A DNA stretch of 64,000 nt from Serratia marcescens (GCF_006715005.1 NZ_VFMJ01000001.1:372001-436000), one strand, 5' to 3'; shown: positions 20,999-30,069, counted from the first letter of the stretch. The notes: generated from the letters alone by a model not told the origin. Numbers and translations are program-made.

Positions 20999-22377
20999 AA
21001 AGCATCCTGTTGAGCGTTAAGTTGGCGCACGATGGCGCGGTTGGCGAGGCGCAGACACAGCAGCAGCGGGATAAATACGCTGGCGCCCGCCAGAATGAAG
21101 CAGGTACGGTAGGCCGCCGCGGGTGGCAACACGGTCAGCAGCAAATTCAGCAGCAGGCTGAGCAGCGCCACGCCGAGGCAAAAACTGAGCTGGCGGTTGA
21201 TGTTCCACAGCGCGCTGGCATCCGCTAACTGAGCGTCGGGGATCTGCAGGAACGCGCTGCTCTGCGCGGTGCTGCTGCACAGGCTGCCGCCAAACCCCAT
21301 CAGGGCGAAGGCGGCGATCTGCAATGCGTGCTGCCCGGCCTGATCGGTTTGTGCCAGCGTCAGCATGCCGGCGCCTTGTAACAGGCAGCCGGCGATCAGC
21401 AGCGGCCGTGGGCCGAGCCGGTTAAAGGTTTTGCCGGTCAGCGTGATGGCCAGGAACGACGCCAGTGCCCAGGGCAGCATCAGGCCGCCGACCTGGGCGG
21501 CGGGCATCCCCAGCTGGTTTTGCAGATACAGCATTGCCACCAGACTGACGCCGATGAACAGGCCGGGAATGCACAAATAAACCGCCATGGCGTTGCGCAG
21601 CAGCGGATCGGAGACCAGTCGCAGGTTCAGCAGCGGCTGCGGGGTGCGCAGGCTATGGCGCAGATAATAGGCCAGCACCAGCAGACCGGCGGCCAGCAGC
21701 GCCGCGCCGGAAGTCTGATGACCGGCCTCGCTCAGCCGGGTCAGGCCGAGCAGCAGCAGCGTCAACGCCGTGCAGGCGCTCAGCAGTCCTTTGCCGTCGA
21801 GCGGTTTACGCACCGCCGTCGAGGTTTCCGCGCGCAGCCACAGCGCCGCCAGCGCCAGGGCCAGGGCCGCCAGCGGCAGGTTAGCGAAAAACACCCAGCG
21901 CCAGTCCAGCCGATCGACGAGCCAGCCGCCCAGCGCCGGTGACAGCGCCGGCGCCAGCAGCCCCACCAGCATGATGGCCGCAGACAGTCCGGCGCGTTCA
22001 TGGCTGCGGTACAGCTGGTAGGTCAGCGTCTGGCCGATAGGGATCAGCAAGCCGCCGCCCATGCCCTGCAGGGTGCGCCAGCCGATCAGCGCGCCGATGC
22101 TGTCGGCGTTGCCCGCGCCGAGGGTAGCCAGCATGAACAGCGCCAGCGACAGCAGGAACACTCGCCGCCCGCCGATGCGCTGTGCCAGCCAGGCGCTGAG
22201 CGGGATCACCAGCGTCAGGCCGAGAATATAGCCGTTGCTGACCCACGCCAGTTGGCTGACCGACGCCTGCATCGCCTGGCCGATGGCGGGGTAGGCGACG
22301 TTGGCGATAAACATATTGATCAGATCGACGAAAAAGCCGAGCAGATAGACGATTGCCACTTTACTGCGATAAGACAT
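20995..22377 (-). CDS. MFS transporter, DHA2 (EmrB/QacA) type
   Basis: A 460-residue drug:proton antiporter-like protein. Motif A-like LAQRIGGRRVFLLS (about residue 66), RTLQGMGGGLLIPIG (motif B region, about 103) and motif C LAPALSPALGGWLVDRLDWRWVFFANLP (about 150-175) are typical of 14-helix DHA2 exporters. It is divergent from a LysR regulator at 22483 and coupled to the SnoaL-like gene. Substrate unknown. Confidence 0.9.
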   Translation of the reverse strand: MSYRSKVAIVYLLGFFVDLINMFIANVAYPAIGQAMQASVSQLAWVSNGYILGLTLVIPLSAWLAQRIGGRRVFLLSLALFMLATLGAGNADSIGALIGWRTLQGMGGGLLIPIGQTLTYQLYRSHERAGLSAAIMLVGLLAPALSPALGGWLVDRLDWRWVFFANLPLAALALALAALWLRAETSTAVRKPLDGKGLLSACTALTLLLLGLTRLSEAGHQTSGAALLAAGLLVLAYYLRHSLRTPQPLLNLRLVSDPLLRNAMAVYLCIPGLFIGVSLVAMLYLQNQLGMPAAQVGGLMLPWALASFLAITLTGKTFNRLGPRPLLIAGCLLQGAGMLTLAQTDQAGQHALQIAAFALMGFGGSLCSSTAQSSAFLQIPDAQLADASALWNINRQLSFCLGVALLSLLLNLLLTVLPPAAAYRTCFILAGASVFIPLLLCLRLANRAIVRQLNAQQDAL

Positions 22378-22449
22378 GGTGCCTCCGGTTGAAGGCGAGC
22401 AGTGTATCGGGGGGAAAAGTGCGGATAAATCGGCGGCGGGCGATTACAC

Positions 22450-22468
22450 TGTCAAAATGATTTTGACA
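22450..22468. promoter_or_regulatory. Perfect 19-bp palindrome between MFS and LysR genes
   Basis: TGTCAAAATGATTTTGACA has two 9-bp arms around a central G. It lies 14 bp before the LysR start in the 105-bp divergent promoter region, so it is a likely operator for that regulator and for the transporter operon. Confidence 0.65.
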
Positions 22469-22482
22469 ATAAGGGCGGCGAA

Positions 22483-23379
22483 ATGCTGAATTTGCAGCGC
22501 CTGGCGATCTTCGCGGCGGTGGTGGAAGCGGGCAGCTTTACCGCGGCGGCGGCGGCGCTGGGGCAAACCAAGGCGGTGGTGAGCTTTAACGTCAAGCAGC
22601 TGGAGAACGAGTTGGGGGTGTCACTGCTGGCGCGCAGCACCCGACGGCTGTCGCTGACCGATGCCGGCGAACGCTTCTACCAGCGCAGCCTGCAGCTGCT
22701 GCAGGAGGCGGAAAACGTGCTGGACGACGTGCGTCGCGATCATCACGGGCTGAGCGGCGTGCTGCGCATCACCAGCACGCCGGAATACGGCGCGCAGGTG
22801 GTGGTGCCGGCGCTGGCGGCATTTTCGCGACAGCATCCGCGGCTGCGCATCCAGCATGTCTCTTCTTCTTATCATGCCGATCTGATCTCTGAGCGCTTCG
22901 ACGTGGCGATCCGTCTGGGCCAACTGGCGGATTCCAGCCACCGCGCGGCGCTGATCGACAGCTTTGCCATTTTTCCGGTGGCGTCGCCGGATTATCTGGC
23001 CGACCGGCCGATTCATTCGCTGACGGATCTGGCGCAGGCGCAGTGGATCGCCCACAGCCGGCTCAGTTCGCCGCTGAGCTGGCAGGTGGTCACGCCGCAG
23101 CGCGAAGCGGTGCTGTTCAAGGTCGCGGACGCCGCTACGCTCACCGGCGACAGCGCCGCGGCATTGCTGGCGTTCACCCTGCATGGCGCCGGGGTGGCGC
23201 TGCTGCCGGCGTGGCTGGCGCAGCCCGACATCGACGCCGGCCGGCTGCAGCGGTTGCTGTCGGATCACCGTTTCCCCGAGCAGAGCATCTATGCCCTCTA
23301 CCCGAACACCCGTCACGTGCCGGAGAAGGTACGAGCCTTTATCGATTTTCTGCGCGCGCGGGTAGCCAGGGGCGAATGA
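22483..23379 (+). CDS. LysR-family transcriptional regulator
   Basis: A 298-residue LysR regulator. The DNA-binding part is MLNLQRLAIFAAVVEAGSFT with AAALGQTKAVVSFNVKQLENELG (residues 1-45); the effector domain follows (SGVLRITSTPEYGAQVVVPAL onward) and has the CrgA-like SxxYHADLISERFDVAIRLG stretch. It is divergent from the DHA2 exporter, its probable target. Its end overlaps the convergent hydrolase gene by 41 bp. Confidence 0.92.
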   Translation: MLNLQRLAIFAAVVEAGSFTAAAAALGQTKAVVSFNVKQLENELGVSLLARSTRRLSLTDAGERFYQRSLQLLQEAENVLDDVRRDHHGLSGVLRITSTPEYGAQVVVPALAAFSRQHPRLRIQHVSSSYHADLISERFDVAIRLGQLADSSHRAALIDSFAIFPVASPDYLADRPIHSLTDLAQAQWIAHSRLSSPLSWQVVTPQREAVLFKVADAATLTGDSAAALLAFTLHGAGVALLPAWLAQPDIDAGRLQRLLSDHRFPEQSIYALYPNTRHVPEKVRAFIDFLRARVARGE

Positions 23380-24379
23380 ACGGCAATATGGCCGCCACCG
23401 TTTGCTGATGTACCCATTCCCGTTGGGCAGGCGTGGTTGCGCACAGGACTTCCGCGTCTTTTTCTTCGGACGCCAAAATGTGGCGGCCGTTGGGTTGGCA
23501 AATGGGCAAAAAATCGAAATGATTGCCGTGGGTTAATCGCTGCGCATGGATAGGCTGTTCACCGCCATTAGCTGCCAGAGACGCGCCACCCAAACGCGTG
23601 CCTTTCTCGTCTGGCAGATAGTCTTTCGGTTCAATAATCAATAACGGGGCGTTTAGGTGGCGCAGACTCTCCGGCTGCAGATAGGGCACCATGCCGGGAT
23701 CGAGGGCGACGGCAAAGCGGATGCGCGGGTCGGTATAATCGGCATCGAACCGATCGGCGGCGACCTGCGTCAGGTCAACCCTGGCCTGGGTATAGAACCG
23801 GCAGTTGGGTGACTGCGGCCGTTGCCGGCAACCGGCGATGAAATCTGCCAGCCTGACTCTGCCGCCGATGGCCGCGATGGCGCTGTAACCGCCCTTGGAG
23901 TGGCCGACAACGCCGATGGCATCGGGGTTAACGAGCGCAGCCCAGCGAGGAGAGGCGCGGATAGCGTCAATCAGCGTGGAGATATCTTCGGTTTGCCGCC
24001 AAAGATTGACGGACTGCGCCGGGATAGAGTCGCCGGTGGTGCTGCCGGGTGAGTTGGCGGCGATCACCACCACGCCATGGCGAACCAGCGCTGCCGCCAG
24101 CCAGGCCTGGCTGGCATGGTTCCCTCCGCTGCCGTGACTGAACACCACCAACGGAAAGGTGCCCTTGGCCGGTGGTGCGTCAACTTGGCCGGCAATACCG
24201 GTGAATACCGGATTGGCTCCGACACTTTGTCGTGGGCCTTCGGCATCCGTGGGATAATAAATACGGCTGGCGAGCGTGCGTGAACCCCGGGAGAACGCTT
24301 CATCATGTATGGCGATCTGATAAGGCGATGCGCTGACCGTCGTGCACAGCAGCAGCCACAGAGACAGTAATTTTTTCAT
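23339..24379 (-). CDS. Exported alpha/beta hydrolase (dienelactone/PAF-acetylhydrolase type)
   Basis: A 346-residue secreted hydrolase. The signal peptide is MKKLLSLWLLLCTTVSA. The fold shows VVFSHGSGGNHASQAWLA (oxyanion region), the nucleophile elbow GVVGHSKGG, a later Asp in VALDPGMVPY or IIEPKDYL, and a catalytic His in THGNHFDFLP. The start at 24379 has GAGG at a good distance and begins the signal peptide; an upstream start would add 13 unfitting residues. It is divergent from an AraC-type regulator. Substrate unknown. Confidence 0.87.
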   Translation of the reverse strand: MKKLLSLWLLLCTTVSASPYQIAIHDEAFSRGSRTLASRIYYPTDAEGPRQSVGANPVFTGIAGQVDAPPAKGTFPLVVFSHGSGGNHASQAWLAAALVRHGVVVIAANSPGSTTGDSIPAQSVNLWRQTEDISTLIDAIRASPRWAALVNPDAIGVVGHSKGGYSAIAAIGGRVRLADFIAGCRQRPQSPNCRFYTQARVDLTQVAADRFDADYTDPRIRFAVALDPGMVPYLQPESLRHLNAPLLIIEPKDYLPDEKGTRLGGASLAANGGEQPIHAQRLTHGNHFDFLPICQPNGRHILASEEKDAEVLCATTPAQREWVHQQTVAAILPFIRPWLPARAENR

Positions 24380-24434
24380 CCTCACATCCTCATTACGACA
24401 AAAGCGCAAAGGTGACATCGGCGGTGCCTCTCGG

Positions 24435-24458
24435 CGACCTCGATCGCGATCAAGGTCG
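24435..24458. promoter_or_regulatory. 24-bp palindrome between hydrolase and AraC genes
   Basis: CGACCT-C-GATCGCGATC-A-AGGTCG is symmetric apart from one base pair. It sits 55 bp upstream of the hydrolase start and 71 bp before the AraC start; a candidate operator. Confidence 0.5.
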
Positions 24459-24529
24459 TTAAATTATTGTTTTAATAGACTTCACACCCTACACTTTTCC
24501 GCTTCGTCTCTTTGGATAAGGCGTAATGC

Positions 24530-25534
24530 ATGCCGCTCATTCCCGTTACCTTTTTGTTCAGCTTGCTGTGCTGCGGGCTGTTGCTTCGCCTTGGCCGGCC
24601 CAGCGCCCGGCGTTGGGTTTTCCAGCTGTTACTGCTGCTGTGCGCATGGCAAAGCCTGCTGGTGGGGTTGCGTTACGGTTACGACTTAACGCAGTTCAAC
24701 CGGTTGCAGCCGATTGGCGCCGTCATGATCCCGGTGCTGGTCTGGCTGACTTTCCGGATGAGCACACAGGGGCGCTTGCGGCTGGCTGATGTTTGGCATC
24801 TGACGCCCTTGTGTCTGACGTTGTTGGCCAGTCGGTATGCGCCATTTTGGTTGGATGCGTTGATTATTGTCGCCGATGCGGGTTACGGCGTGGCCTTGTG
24901 GTATGCACTGCGTGGCGGTGAGAATAGTTTGAAGCAGGTGGCGTTGGCGGAAAGCTGGCTCTGCTGCCGGCTGTGGCGTGGGTTAGCCATTTTATTGTTC
25001 ACCGTCGCGATAGCGGAGCTGATCATTACCCTCGATTTTGCCTGGTTTGGCGGGCGACATGCCGGCCTGTTGGTGACGGTCGACACTTTCCTGCTTACGT
25101 TGGGCGTGTACCTGGTCTTGTCCCGCACCCGGCCGGCGGAGCAACCGGTCGAGGAAACGCCGGAGCCTGTTAAAGCCGGCGTGGTGAACGATGACCTGAT
25201 CCACCACTGGTTTGTTCAGGTGCAACAGCGATTGCTGAAAGACGATCTTTATTTGCAACCGGAGCTGAATTTGGCGCTGTTGGCGCGCAAAAGCGGATTA
25301 CCGGCACGCCGGGTGTCGCAGGCCATCAATCAGTATGCCGGGATGAATGTCTCGCAATACGTGAACCAATTACGTATCCGTGAGGCGGCGCGAAGGCTGC
25401 TTGTCGGCGACCGCCCGATAACCGAAATCATGCATGAGTCGGGATTTACCACCAAATCGAATTTTAATCGCGAATTCTTGCGCGTATACGGTGCCAACCC
25501 CAGCGAATGGCGCAGGCAGCAAACGCTTAGTTAA
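24530..25534 (+). CDS. Membrane-anchored AraC-family regulator
   Basis: A 334-residue regulator. Residues 1-205 contain about seven hydrophobic helices (LIPVTFLFSLLCCGLLL onward), and residues 230-330 an AraC-type double helix-turn-helix (LNLALLARKSGLPARRVSQAIN; ITEIMHESGFTTKSNFNREFLRVYGANPSEWR). This membrane-domain/AraC fusion is found in many bacteria; the signal is unknown. It is divergent from the exported hydrolase, its likely target. Confidence 0.88.
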   Translation: MPLIPVTFLFSLLCCGLLLRLGRPSARRWVFQLLLLLCAWQSLLVGLRYGYDLTQFNRLQPIGAVMIPVLVWLTFRMSTQGRLRLADVWHLTPLCLTLLASRYAPFWLDALIIVADAGYGVALWYALRGGENSLKQVALAESWLCCRLWRGLAILLFTVAIAELIITLDFAWFGGRHAGLLVTVDTFLLTLGVYLVLSRTRPAEQPVEETPEPVKAGVVNDDLIHHWFVQVQQRLLKDDLYLQPELNLALLARKSGLPARRVSQAINQYAGMNVSQYVNQLRIREAARRLLVGDRPITEIMHESGFTTKSNFNREFLRVYGANPSEWRRQQTLS

Positions 25535-25628
25535 ATAATAATTCGTTATCACTCTCTCATTTATCATCAAATCTCATCGGGGTATGCTGGAACGCTTCGT
25601 CTACCCCGTCCGATGCGAGCCACCTTCG

Positions 25629-26801
25629 ATGACCGCAGAAAATAACCTCCAGCTGAACCGACGCATTCTGTCCGTGGTGATGTTCACCTTCGTTTGCTAC
25701 CTGACCATCGGCCTACCGCTGGCGGTGCTGCCGGGATTTGTGCATGAGCATCTGGGCTACAACTCGGTGCTGGCGGGCCTTATCATCAGCGCGCAGTACT
25801 TCGCCACGCTGTTCAGCCGCCCGCACGCTGGGCGCTATGCCGATCAGCTGGGGCCGAAGAAGGTGGTGCTGTTCGGCCTGGCGTGCTGCGGCACCAGCGG
25901 CCTGTTTTACGCGCTGGCATTCGGCGTTGACGGTTACCCGTGGCTCAGCCTGCTGTTGCTGTGCGTGGGGCGGGTGTTTCTCGGCGTCGGCGAAAGCTTC
26001 GCCAGCACCGGTTCCACGCTGTGGGGTATCGGCCGGGTCGGAGCGATGCATACCGCGCGGGTGATTTCCTGGAACGGCGTTGCCACCTACGGGGCGATGG
26101 CGGCCGGGGCGCCGCTCGGCGTGTACCTGAATCAACAGTGGGGATTGGCCGGGGTGGCGGCGCTGATCGTGCTGGCGGTCGCGGTGGCGCTGCTGTTGGC
26201 GAGCGGCAAGCCGGACGTCTCGATCGCCGCCGGGCAGCGCATCGCCTTTTGCGCGGTGTTCGGTCGCATTTGGGCCTATGGTCTCGGGCTGGCGATGGGT
26301 ACCGTCGGCTTCGGCGTGATCGCCACGTTCATCACGCTTTACTATGCCGACAAAGATTGGAGCGGCGCGGCGTTTTCGCTGACGCTGTTCAGCTGCGCCT
26401 TCGTCGGCATCCGCCTGATCTTCAGCAACGTCATCAACCGCCACGGCGGTCTGAAGGTGACGCTGGCGTCGTTTCTGGTCGAGATCGTCGGGCTGCTGTT
26501 GATCTGGCAGGCCGGCGAGCCCTGGATGGTGCAAACCGGCGCGTTGCTGGCCGGCGCCGGTTTCTCGCTGGTGTTCCCGGCGCTGGGCGTCGAGGCAGTG
26601 AAACAGGTGCCGCCGCAGAATCAGGGCACGGCGCTCGGCACCTATTCGGCGTTCCTCGACCTGGCGCTGGGCATCACCGGCCCGCTGGCCGGACTGCTGA
26701 TTGGGCAAGCGGGCGTGCCGTCGATCTATCTGGCGGCGGCGCTGCTGGTGGCGCTCGGGGTGTTGCTCACTCTGCGCCTGCTGCAGCGCAGCCGGAGCTG
26801 A
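25629..26801 (+). CDS. MFS transporter, YhhS/YfcJ family
   Basis: A 390-residue exporter with 12 predicted helices. TIGLPLAVLPGFVHEHLGYNSVLAGLIISAQ-type sequence, motif A GRYADQLGPKKVV and the segment GAGFSLVFPALGVEAVKQVPPQNQGTALG are close to E. coli YhhS, which affects arabinose/glyphosate tolerance. I chose the ATG at 25629 because the conserved part begins right after it; an earlier in-frame ATG at 25584 is possible. It follows the AraC gene by 94 bp on the same strand. Confidence 0.88.
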   Translation: MTAENNLQLNRRILSVVMFTFVCYLTIGLPLAVLPGFVHEHLGYNSVLAGLIISAQYFATLFSRPHAGRYADQLGPKKVVLFGLACCGTSGLFYALAFGVDGYPWLSLLLLCVGRVFLGVGESFASTGSTLWGIGRVGAMHTARVISWNGVATYGAMAAGAPLGVYLNQQWGLAGVAALIVLAVAVALLLASGKPDVSIAAGQRIAFCAVFGRIWAYGLGLAMGTVGFGVIATFITLYYADKDWSGAAFSLTLFSCAFVGIRLIFSNVINRHGGLKVTLASFLVEIVGLLLIWQAGEPWMVQTGALLAGAGFSLVFPALGVEAVKQVPPQNQGTALGTYSAFLDLALGITGPLAGLLIGQAGVPSIYLAAALLVALGVLLTLRLLQRSRS

Positions 26802-26903
26802 TTCAGGAATAGTCCGAAACCCGGATTCCTCCCCAGAAAATCATTGTTTCGGTGAATGATTACGGTAAGGTCGCTCAGCGGTCCAGAATGATAGGAGGAA
26901 TCG

Positions 26904-27242
26904 ATGTATTTACGGCCGGATGAAGTGGCTAAAGTGTTGGAGAATACCGGCTTTGAGCGTGATTATGTCACCGATCAGGCCTATGGCTACCGCAAGGGTG
27001 CACACTACGTGTATGTGAATCGCGAAGCGCGGATGGGCAGAACCGCGTTGGTGATCCACCCGGCGTTGAAAGAGAGAAGCGTGCATTTCGCCACGCCAAC
27101 CTCCCCGGTGCGCACCAGCGAGCAGTATCTGGAGTTTCCCCTGGATTTAAGCGGCGACGCCCCGAACCTGCGTTACGGCATCGCACACGGCTTCAGCTCG
27201 CGCGAAGCGCTGTCGCGCTACCTCTTCAGCATGTTCCTGTAA
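26904..27242 (+). CDS. ygaC: DUF2002 family protein YgaC
   Basis: A 112-residue soluble protein nearly the same as E. coli YgaC at [32 protein letters not shown] and [12 protein letters not shown]. YgaC is a small Fur-regulated protein of unknown role in E. coli. A strong Shine-Dalgarno AGGAGG precedes the start. In E. coli it also neighbours ygaM with opposite orientation; here 8 kb of other genes separate them. Confidence 0.93.
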   Translation: MYLRPDEVAKVLENTGFERDYVTDQAYGYRKGAHYVYVNREARMGRTALVIHPALKERSVHFATPTSPVRTSEQYLEFPLDLSGDAPNLRYGIAHGFSSREALSRYLFSMFL

Positions 27243-27245
27243 TCG

Positions 27246-27264
27246 GTCCCCCGCCTTGGGGGAC
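27246..27264. terminator. Hairpin between ygaC and the DUF1198 gene
   Basis: GTCCCCC (27246-27252) pairs with GGGGGAC (27258-27264) in the 26-bp gap of two convergent genes. No T run. Confidence 0.5.
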
Positions 27265-27268
27265 GCGA

Positions 27269-27715
27269 TCAGCCGTGGGCCAACGCTTCGCGGTTGAAAC
27301 GCTCGTTGTAGGCGCGACGGAACTGCGCCAGTTCAAACGCATCGATATCCAGTTCGGCGAAGTAAAACAGCGCCGCTTCGGTGTGCTCGGCGTGCAGCTC
27401 CGGCGATAGCCCGGCGCGCAGCAGCACGTCGCGCCACAGGGCAATCTGTTCGTCGTCCGCCTGTTTGATGAACGTCAGGTAGATGAACAGCAGATAAGCC
27501 GCCTGGTGCATCTCTTCGGTGTAGCCGTTGTTCAGCATGCGAATAAAGGTCTGGCTTTGGCGGCCGCCCATTTCCTGGATCATCGATTCGATCAGCATTG
27601 GTTTGACCCTCAGCAGATGGGCCAGCGAATCGATGGCTTTGCGGGTGTCGGACGTCAGGATGCGGTAACCGATAATGAATACGACGATCAGGGCGGCGAG
27701 GATGATCCAGGTCAT
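27269..27715 (-). CDS. DUF1198 family membrane-anchored protein (YicN-like)
   Basis: A 148-residue protein. One N-terminal membrane helix (WIILAALIVVFIIGYRIL) is followed by a helical cytoplasmic part with IESMIQEMGGRQSQTFIRML and AELDIDAFELAQFRRAYNERF. It resembles E. coli YicN, whose role is unknown. Confidence 0.82.
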   Translation of the reverse strand: MTWIILAALIVVFIIGYRILTSDTRKAIDSLAHLLRVKPMLIESMIQEMGGRQSQTFIRMLNNGYTEEMHQAAYLLFIYLTFIKQADDEQIALWRDVLLRAGLSPELHAEHTEAALFYFAELDIDAFELAQFRRAYNERFNREALAHG

Positions 27716-27782
27716 TTAGGCTTTATTACACTCTCAATACGCCAGAAGAGGGGCGGGAGGCGCTGTGCGACAGCGCCCGCTA

Positions 27783-28118
27783 TCAATGCTGCTCGCCGCT
27801 GAAATTACCGACCGCGCTCTGTTGGCGCAGGTGGTGATTGAAGGTGGCCGCGTCTTTGGCCAGCGCGTCCAGATGAGCGCCGAGCATTTTGATCTGCTTC
27901 ACCAGCGCATGCTGTTCCGGTACCGAGCTGGCGGTGCTCAGCTTGCGCGCCAGTTGTTCATTCTGCGCCCGCAGCGCGGCTTCGCGCTGTTTGGCTTCTT
28001 CCAGCAGTTGCTGCAGCGCCTGGTAGCTCTGCTGCCATTCGCGGTGTTGCCGTTCGAAGCTGCTCTGCAACTCATTCATCGCATTTTGAAACTGGATTTC
28101 CAGCTCGCGCATTGTCAT
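27783..28118 (-). CDS. Coiled-coil protein of unknown function
   Basis: A 111-residue protein that is mostly one helical, heptad-rich segment (ELEIQFQNAMNELQSSFERQ, LLEEAKQREAALRAQNEQLA), rich in Gln, Glu and Ala. I do not recognise a family with confidence. AAGGA lies 8 bp before the chosen ATG at 28118; a GTG at 28139 would add seven residues. It is divergent from smrA. Confidence 0.65.
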   Translation of the reverse strand: MTMRELEIQFQNAMNELQSSFERQHREWQQSYQALQQLLEEAKQREAALRAQNEQLARKLSTASSVPEQHALVKQIKMLGAHLDALAKDAATFNHHLRQQSAVGNFSGEQH

Positions 28119-28302
28119 GGGCTCGATCCTTTGCGGCACTCAATGATGGCTTAGCAGTATAGCGAAAACTGTTCGCAAGCTCACCCGTTGACGACAAATG
28201 AGACAAATGCCGCTGACAATTCCCGGCTTGCAACCGCGCCAAGGCGACTTACAATCGACCCCATTCCCAGCCGTAAAGGCTGCCGTTCAAGAGAGGTGGA
28301 AC

Positions 28303-28875
28303 ATGAGCGAGCAGGAAAAAGACTTTTTTGAACAGGCGATGGCGGACGTGGTGCCGCTGGAGAGCGGACGGCAGACGCTGTACCTCAAGCCGCAGGAGGC
28401 GGTGGACAAAAGCGCGCGGCGCGAAGCGCAGCGGCTGCGGCAGGAAAACTTCCTCAGCACCGATTTTCTCGAGGTGATCCCCTGCGAACAGCCGCTGGAG
28501 TTCAAAGGGGAAGGCATTCAGCAGGGCGTGCTGGACAAGCTGCGCAACGGCCGTTACCCGCCGCAGGCGTCGCTGAACCTGCTGCGCCAGTCGGTCGAAG
28601 CCAGCCGGCAGGCGCTGTTTCGTTTCATTATGCAGGCGGAGGCGCAAAACCTGCGTTCGCTGCTGATCGTGCACGGTCGCGGGCGGCAGAACGAAAGCCA
28701 TCCGAATATCGTGCGCAGTTACCTCGCCAAGTGGCTGGCACAGTTTGAACAGGTACAGGCATTTTGCCGCGCCTTACCGCGCGACGGCGGCGAGGGCGCC
28801 TGTTATGTCACGCTGCGCAAATCGGCGCAGGCCAAGGCAGAAAACTTTGAGCGCCACGCCAAGCGCAGCCGTTGA
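28303..28875 (+). CDS. smrA: Smr-domain DNA endonuclease SmrA
   Basis: A 190-residue protein with a C-terminal small-MutS-related domain: LNLLRQSVEASRQALFRFI, LLIVHGRGRQNESHPNIVRSYLAKWL and GEGACYVTLRKS. E. coli SmrA (YdaL) aligns along its whole length and has nicking activity. The start is set at MSEQEKDFF, with GAGAGGTGG about 8 bp upstream. Confidence 0.92.
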   Translation: MSEQEKDFFEQAMADVVPLESGRQTLYLKPQEAVDKSARREAQRLRQENFLSTDFLEVIPCEQPLEFKGEGIQQGVLDKLRNGRYPPQASLNLLRQSVEASRQALFRFIMQAEAQNLRSLLIVHGRGRQNESHPNIVRSYLAKWLAQFEQVQAFCRALPRDGGEGACYVTLRKSAQAKAENFERHAKRSR

Positions 28876-28893
28876 AAGGATAGCCGAAATAAA

Positions 28894-28918
28894 ATGGCCG
28901 GCGAATATCGCCGGCCAT
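28894..28918. terminator. Bidirectional hairpin between smrA and the DoxX gene
   Basis: ATGGCCGGCGA (28894-28904) pairs with TCGCCGGCCAT (28908-28918), an 11-bp stem with a 3-base loop. It lies between convergent genes; T runs are weak. Confidence 0.6.
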
Positions 28919-28925
28919 CGATGAA

Positions 28926-29339
28926 TTATTTATTAAATATTTTATAGTCCAGCGAATAACGGCCGGCGCCGGTTACCGCCAGCAACAGCAAGCCGCCAAT
29001 GATGCTGATGTTTTTAAAGAAGTTGATTTCATTGCCCATCATTTCCATGCCGGTCATTTTCCAGAACGGATGGCCGATAAACGCGGTGCCCAACACGTAT
29101 AGGGCGAAAATGACCGCGATAGGGCGAGTAAACAGACCGAGAATAAGCGCGATGCCGAAAATAAACTCCACCACCACGGCAACGATCGCCGCCAAATAAG
29201 GCATCGGCGTGCCATAGCCTTCCATCGCCGTGACGGTCGCACCGAAGTTGACCAGTTTCATCCAGCCGAAAATGATAAACAGAACCATCAGTAATATGCG
29301 GGACAGCAGAATTACGCCGTCTTTTGAGCTATCACCCAT
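28926..29339 (-). CDS. DoxX family inner-membrane protein
   Basis: A 137-residue protein with four membrane helices (VILLSRILLMVLFIIFG; YLAAIVAVVVEFIFGIALILG; PIAVIFALYVLGTAFIG; ISIIGGLLLLAVTG). Similar to E. coli YphA. AAGGAG lies exactly six bases before the ATG at 29339, which decides the start; an earlier ATG would put that site inside the gene. Function unknown. Confidence 0.85.
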   Translation of the reverse strand: MGDSSKDGVILLSRILLMVLFIIFGWMKLVNFGATVTAMEGYGTPMPYLAAIVAVVVEFIFGIALILGLFTRPIAVIFALYVLGTAFIGHPFWKMTGMEMMGNEINFFKNISIIGGLLLLAVTGAGRYSLDYKIFNK

Positions 29340-29531
29340 TTCGAACTCCTTAGCCACTGTCGGAATGATGTTGTCTTGCTGATTAAAGATTAGAACAATT
29401 TACGGTTTTTTCTAGCGGTGACGGGCGGTTGCGCCACTTTTTTCGGTGAGCGAGACGCGTGGTGAAGCCGGTGGCATTGCCTATACTTGAGCCTGGAGCA
29501 AAAACAATAAAACAGGCAATGTGAGGCCAAG

Positions 29532-29762
29532 ATGGACGAGGAATTGACTGCCGCCGGTTACCGCCGTTATTCCGGCGACAAGATTGACGTTTATTTTAAC
29601 AGCGCGCTATGCCGCCATTCCGCCAACTGCGTGCGCGGCAACGCGGCTATTTTTACCCTGAACCGCCGCCCGTGGATTATTCCGGACAATGCCGACGCGG
29701 CGGAGGTGAAACGCGTTATCGACACCTGCCCCAGCGGCGCACTTAAATATAGGGAGAAATAA
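29532..29762 (+). CDS. yjdI: YjdI family Fe-S protein
   Basis: A 76-residue protein with Cys in [13 protein letters not shown] and TCPSGALKY, arranged like a mono-cluster 4Fe-4S ferredoxin of the DUF1271 family. E. coli YjdI has the same length. It is followed 1 bp later by the yjdJ-like acetyltransferase, the same pair as in E. coli, so the two proteins probably act together. Confidence 0.9.
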   Translation: MDEELTAAGYRRYSGDKIDVYFNSALCRHSANCVRGNAAIFTLNRRPWIIPDNADAAEVKRVIDTCPSGALKYREK

Positions 29763-29763
29763 T

Positions 29764-30042
29764 ATGGAACATAAAATACTGGCAGACGACAAGCGTTTTT
29801 ATATCAATGACGAGCAGGGCAAGCTGATCGCCGAGATCTCTTTCGTGCCGAGCGGCGACAAGCTGACCATTATCGATCACACCTGGGTGGATGAGTCATT
29901 GAAGGGGCAGGGCGTCGGCAAAAAGCTGGTGGCGCTGGTGGTGGAGAAGATGCGCGCGGAGCAGCGTAAAATCATTCCGCTATGCCCGTTCGCCAAGCAT
30001 GAGTTTGATACCACGCCGGCTTATCAGGACATTCGCGCCTGA
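29764..30042 (+). CDS. yjdJ: YjdJ family GNAT-like N-acetyltransferase
   Basis: A 92-residue short acetyltransferase-fold protein. The acetyl-CoA site appears in [23 protein letters not shown]; the C-terminal [12 protein letters not shown] with its conserved Cys is a family mark. Adjacent to yjdI. Substrate unknown. Confidence 0.9.
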   Translation: MEHKILADDKRFYINDEQGKLIAEISFVPSGDKLTIIDHTWVDESLKGQGVGKKLVALVVEKMRAEQRKIIPLCPFAKHEFDTTPAYQDIRA

Positions 30043-30050
30043 AGCGATAA

Positions 30051-30069
30051 CGGGGCGCGGCGCGCCCCG
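30051..30069. terminator. Hairpin between yjdJ and the YodC-family gene
   Basis: CGGGGCGC (30051-30058) pairs with GCGCCCCG (30062-30069) between two convergent genes. Confidence 0.5.
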
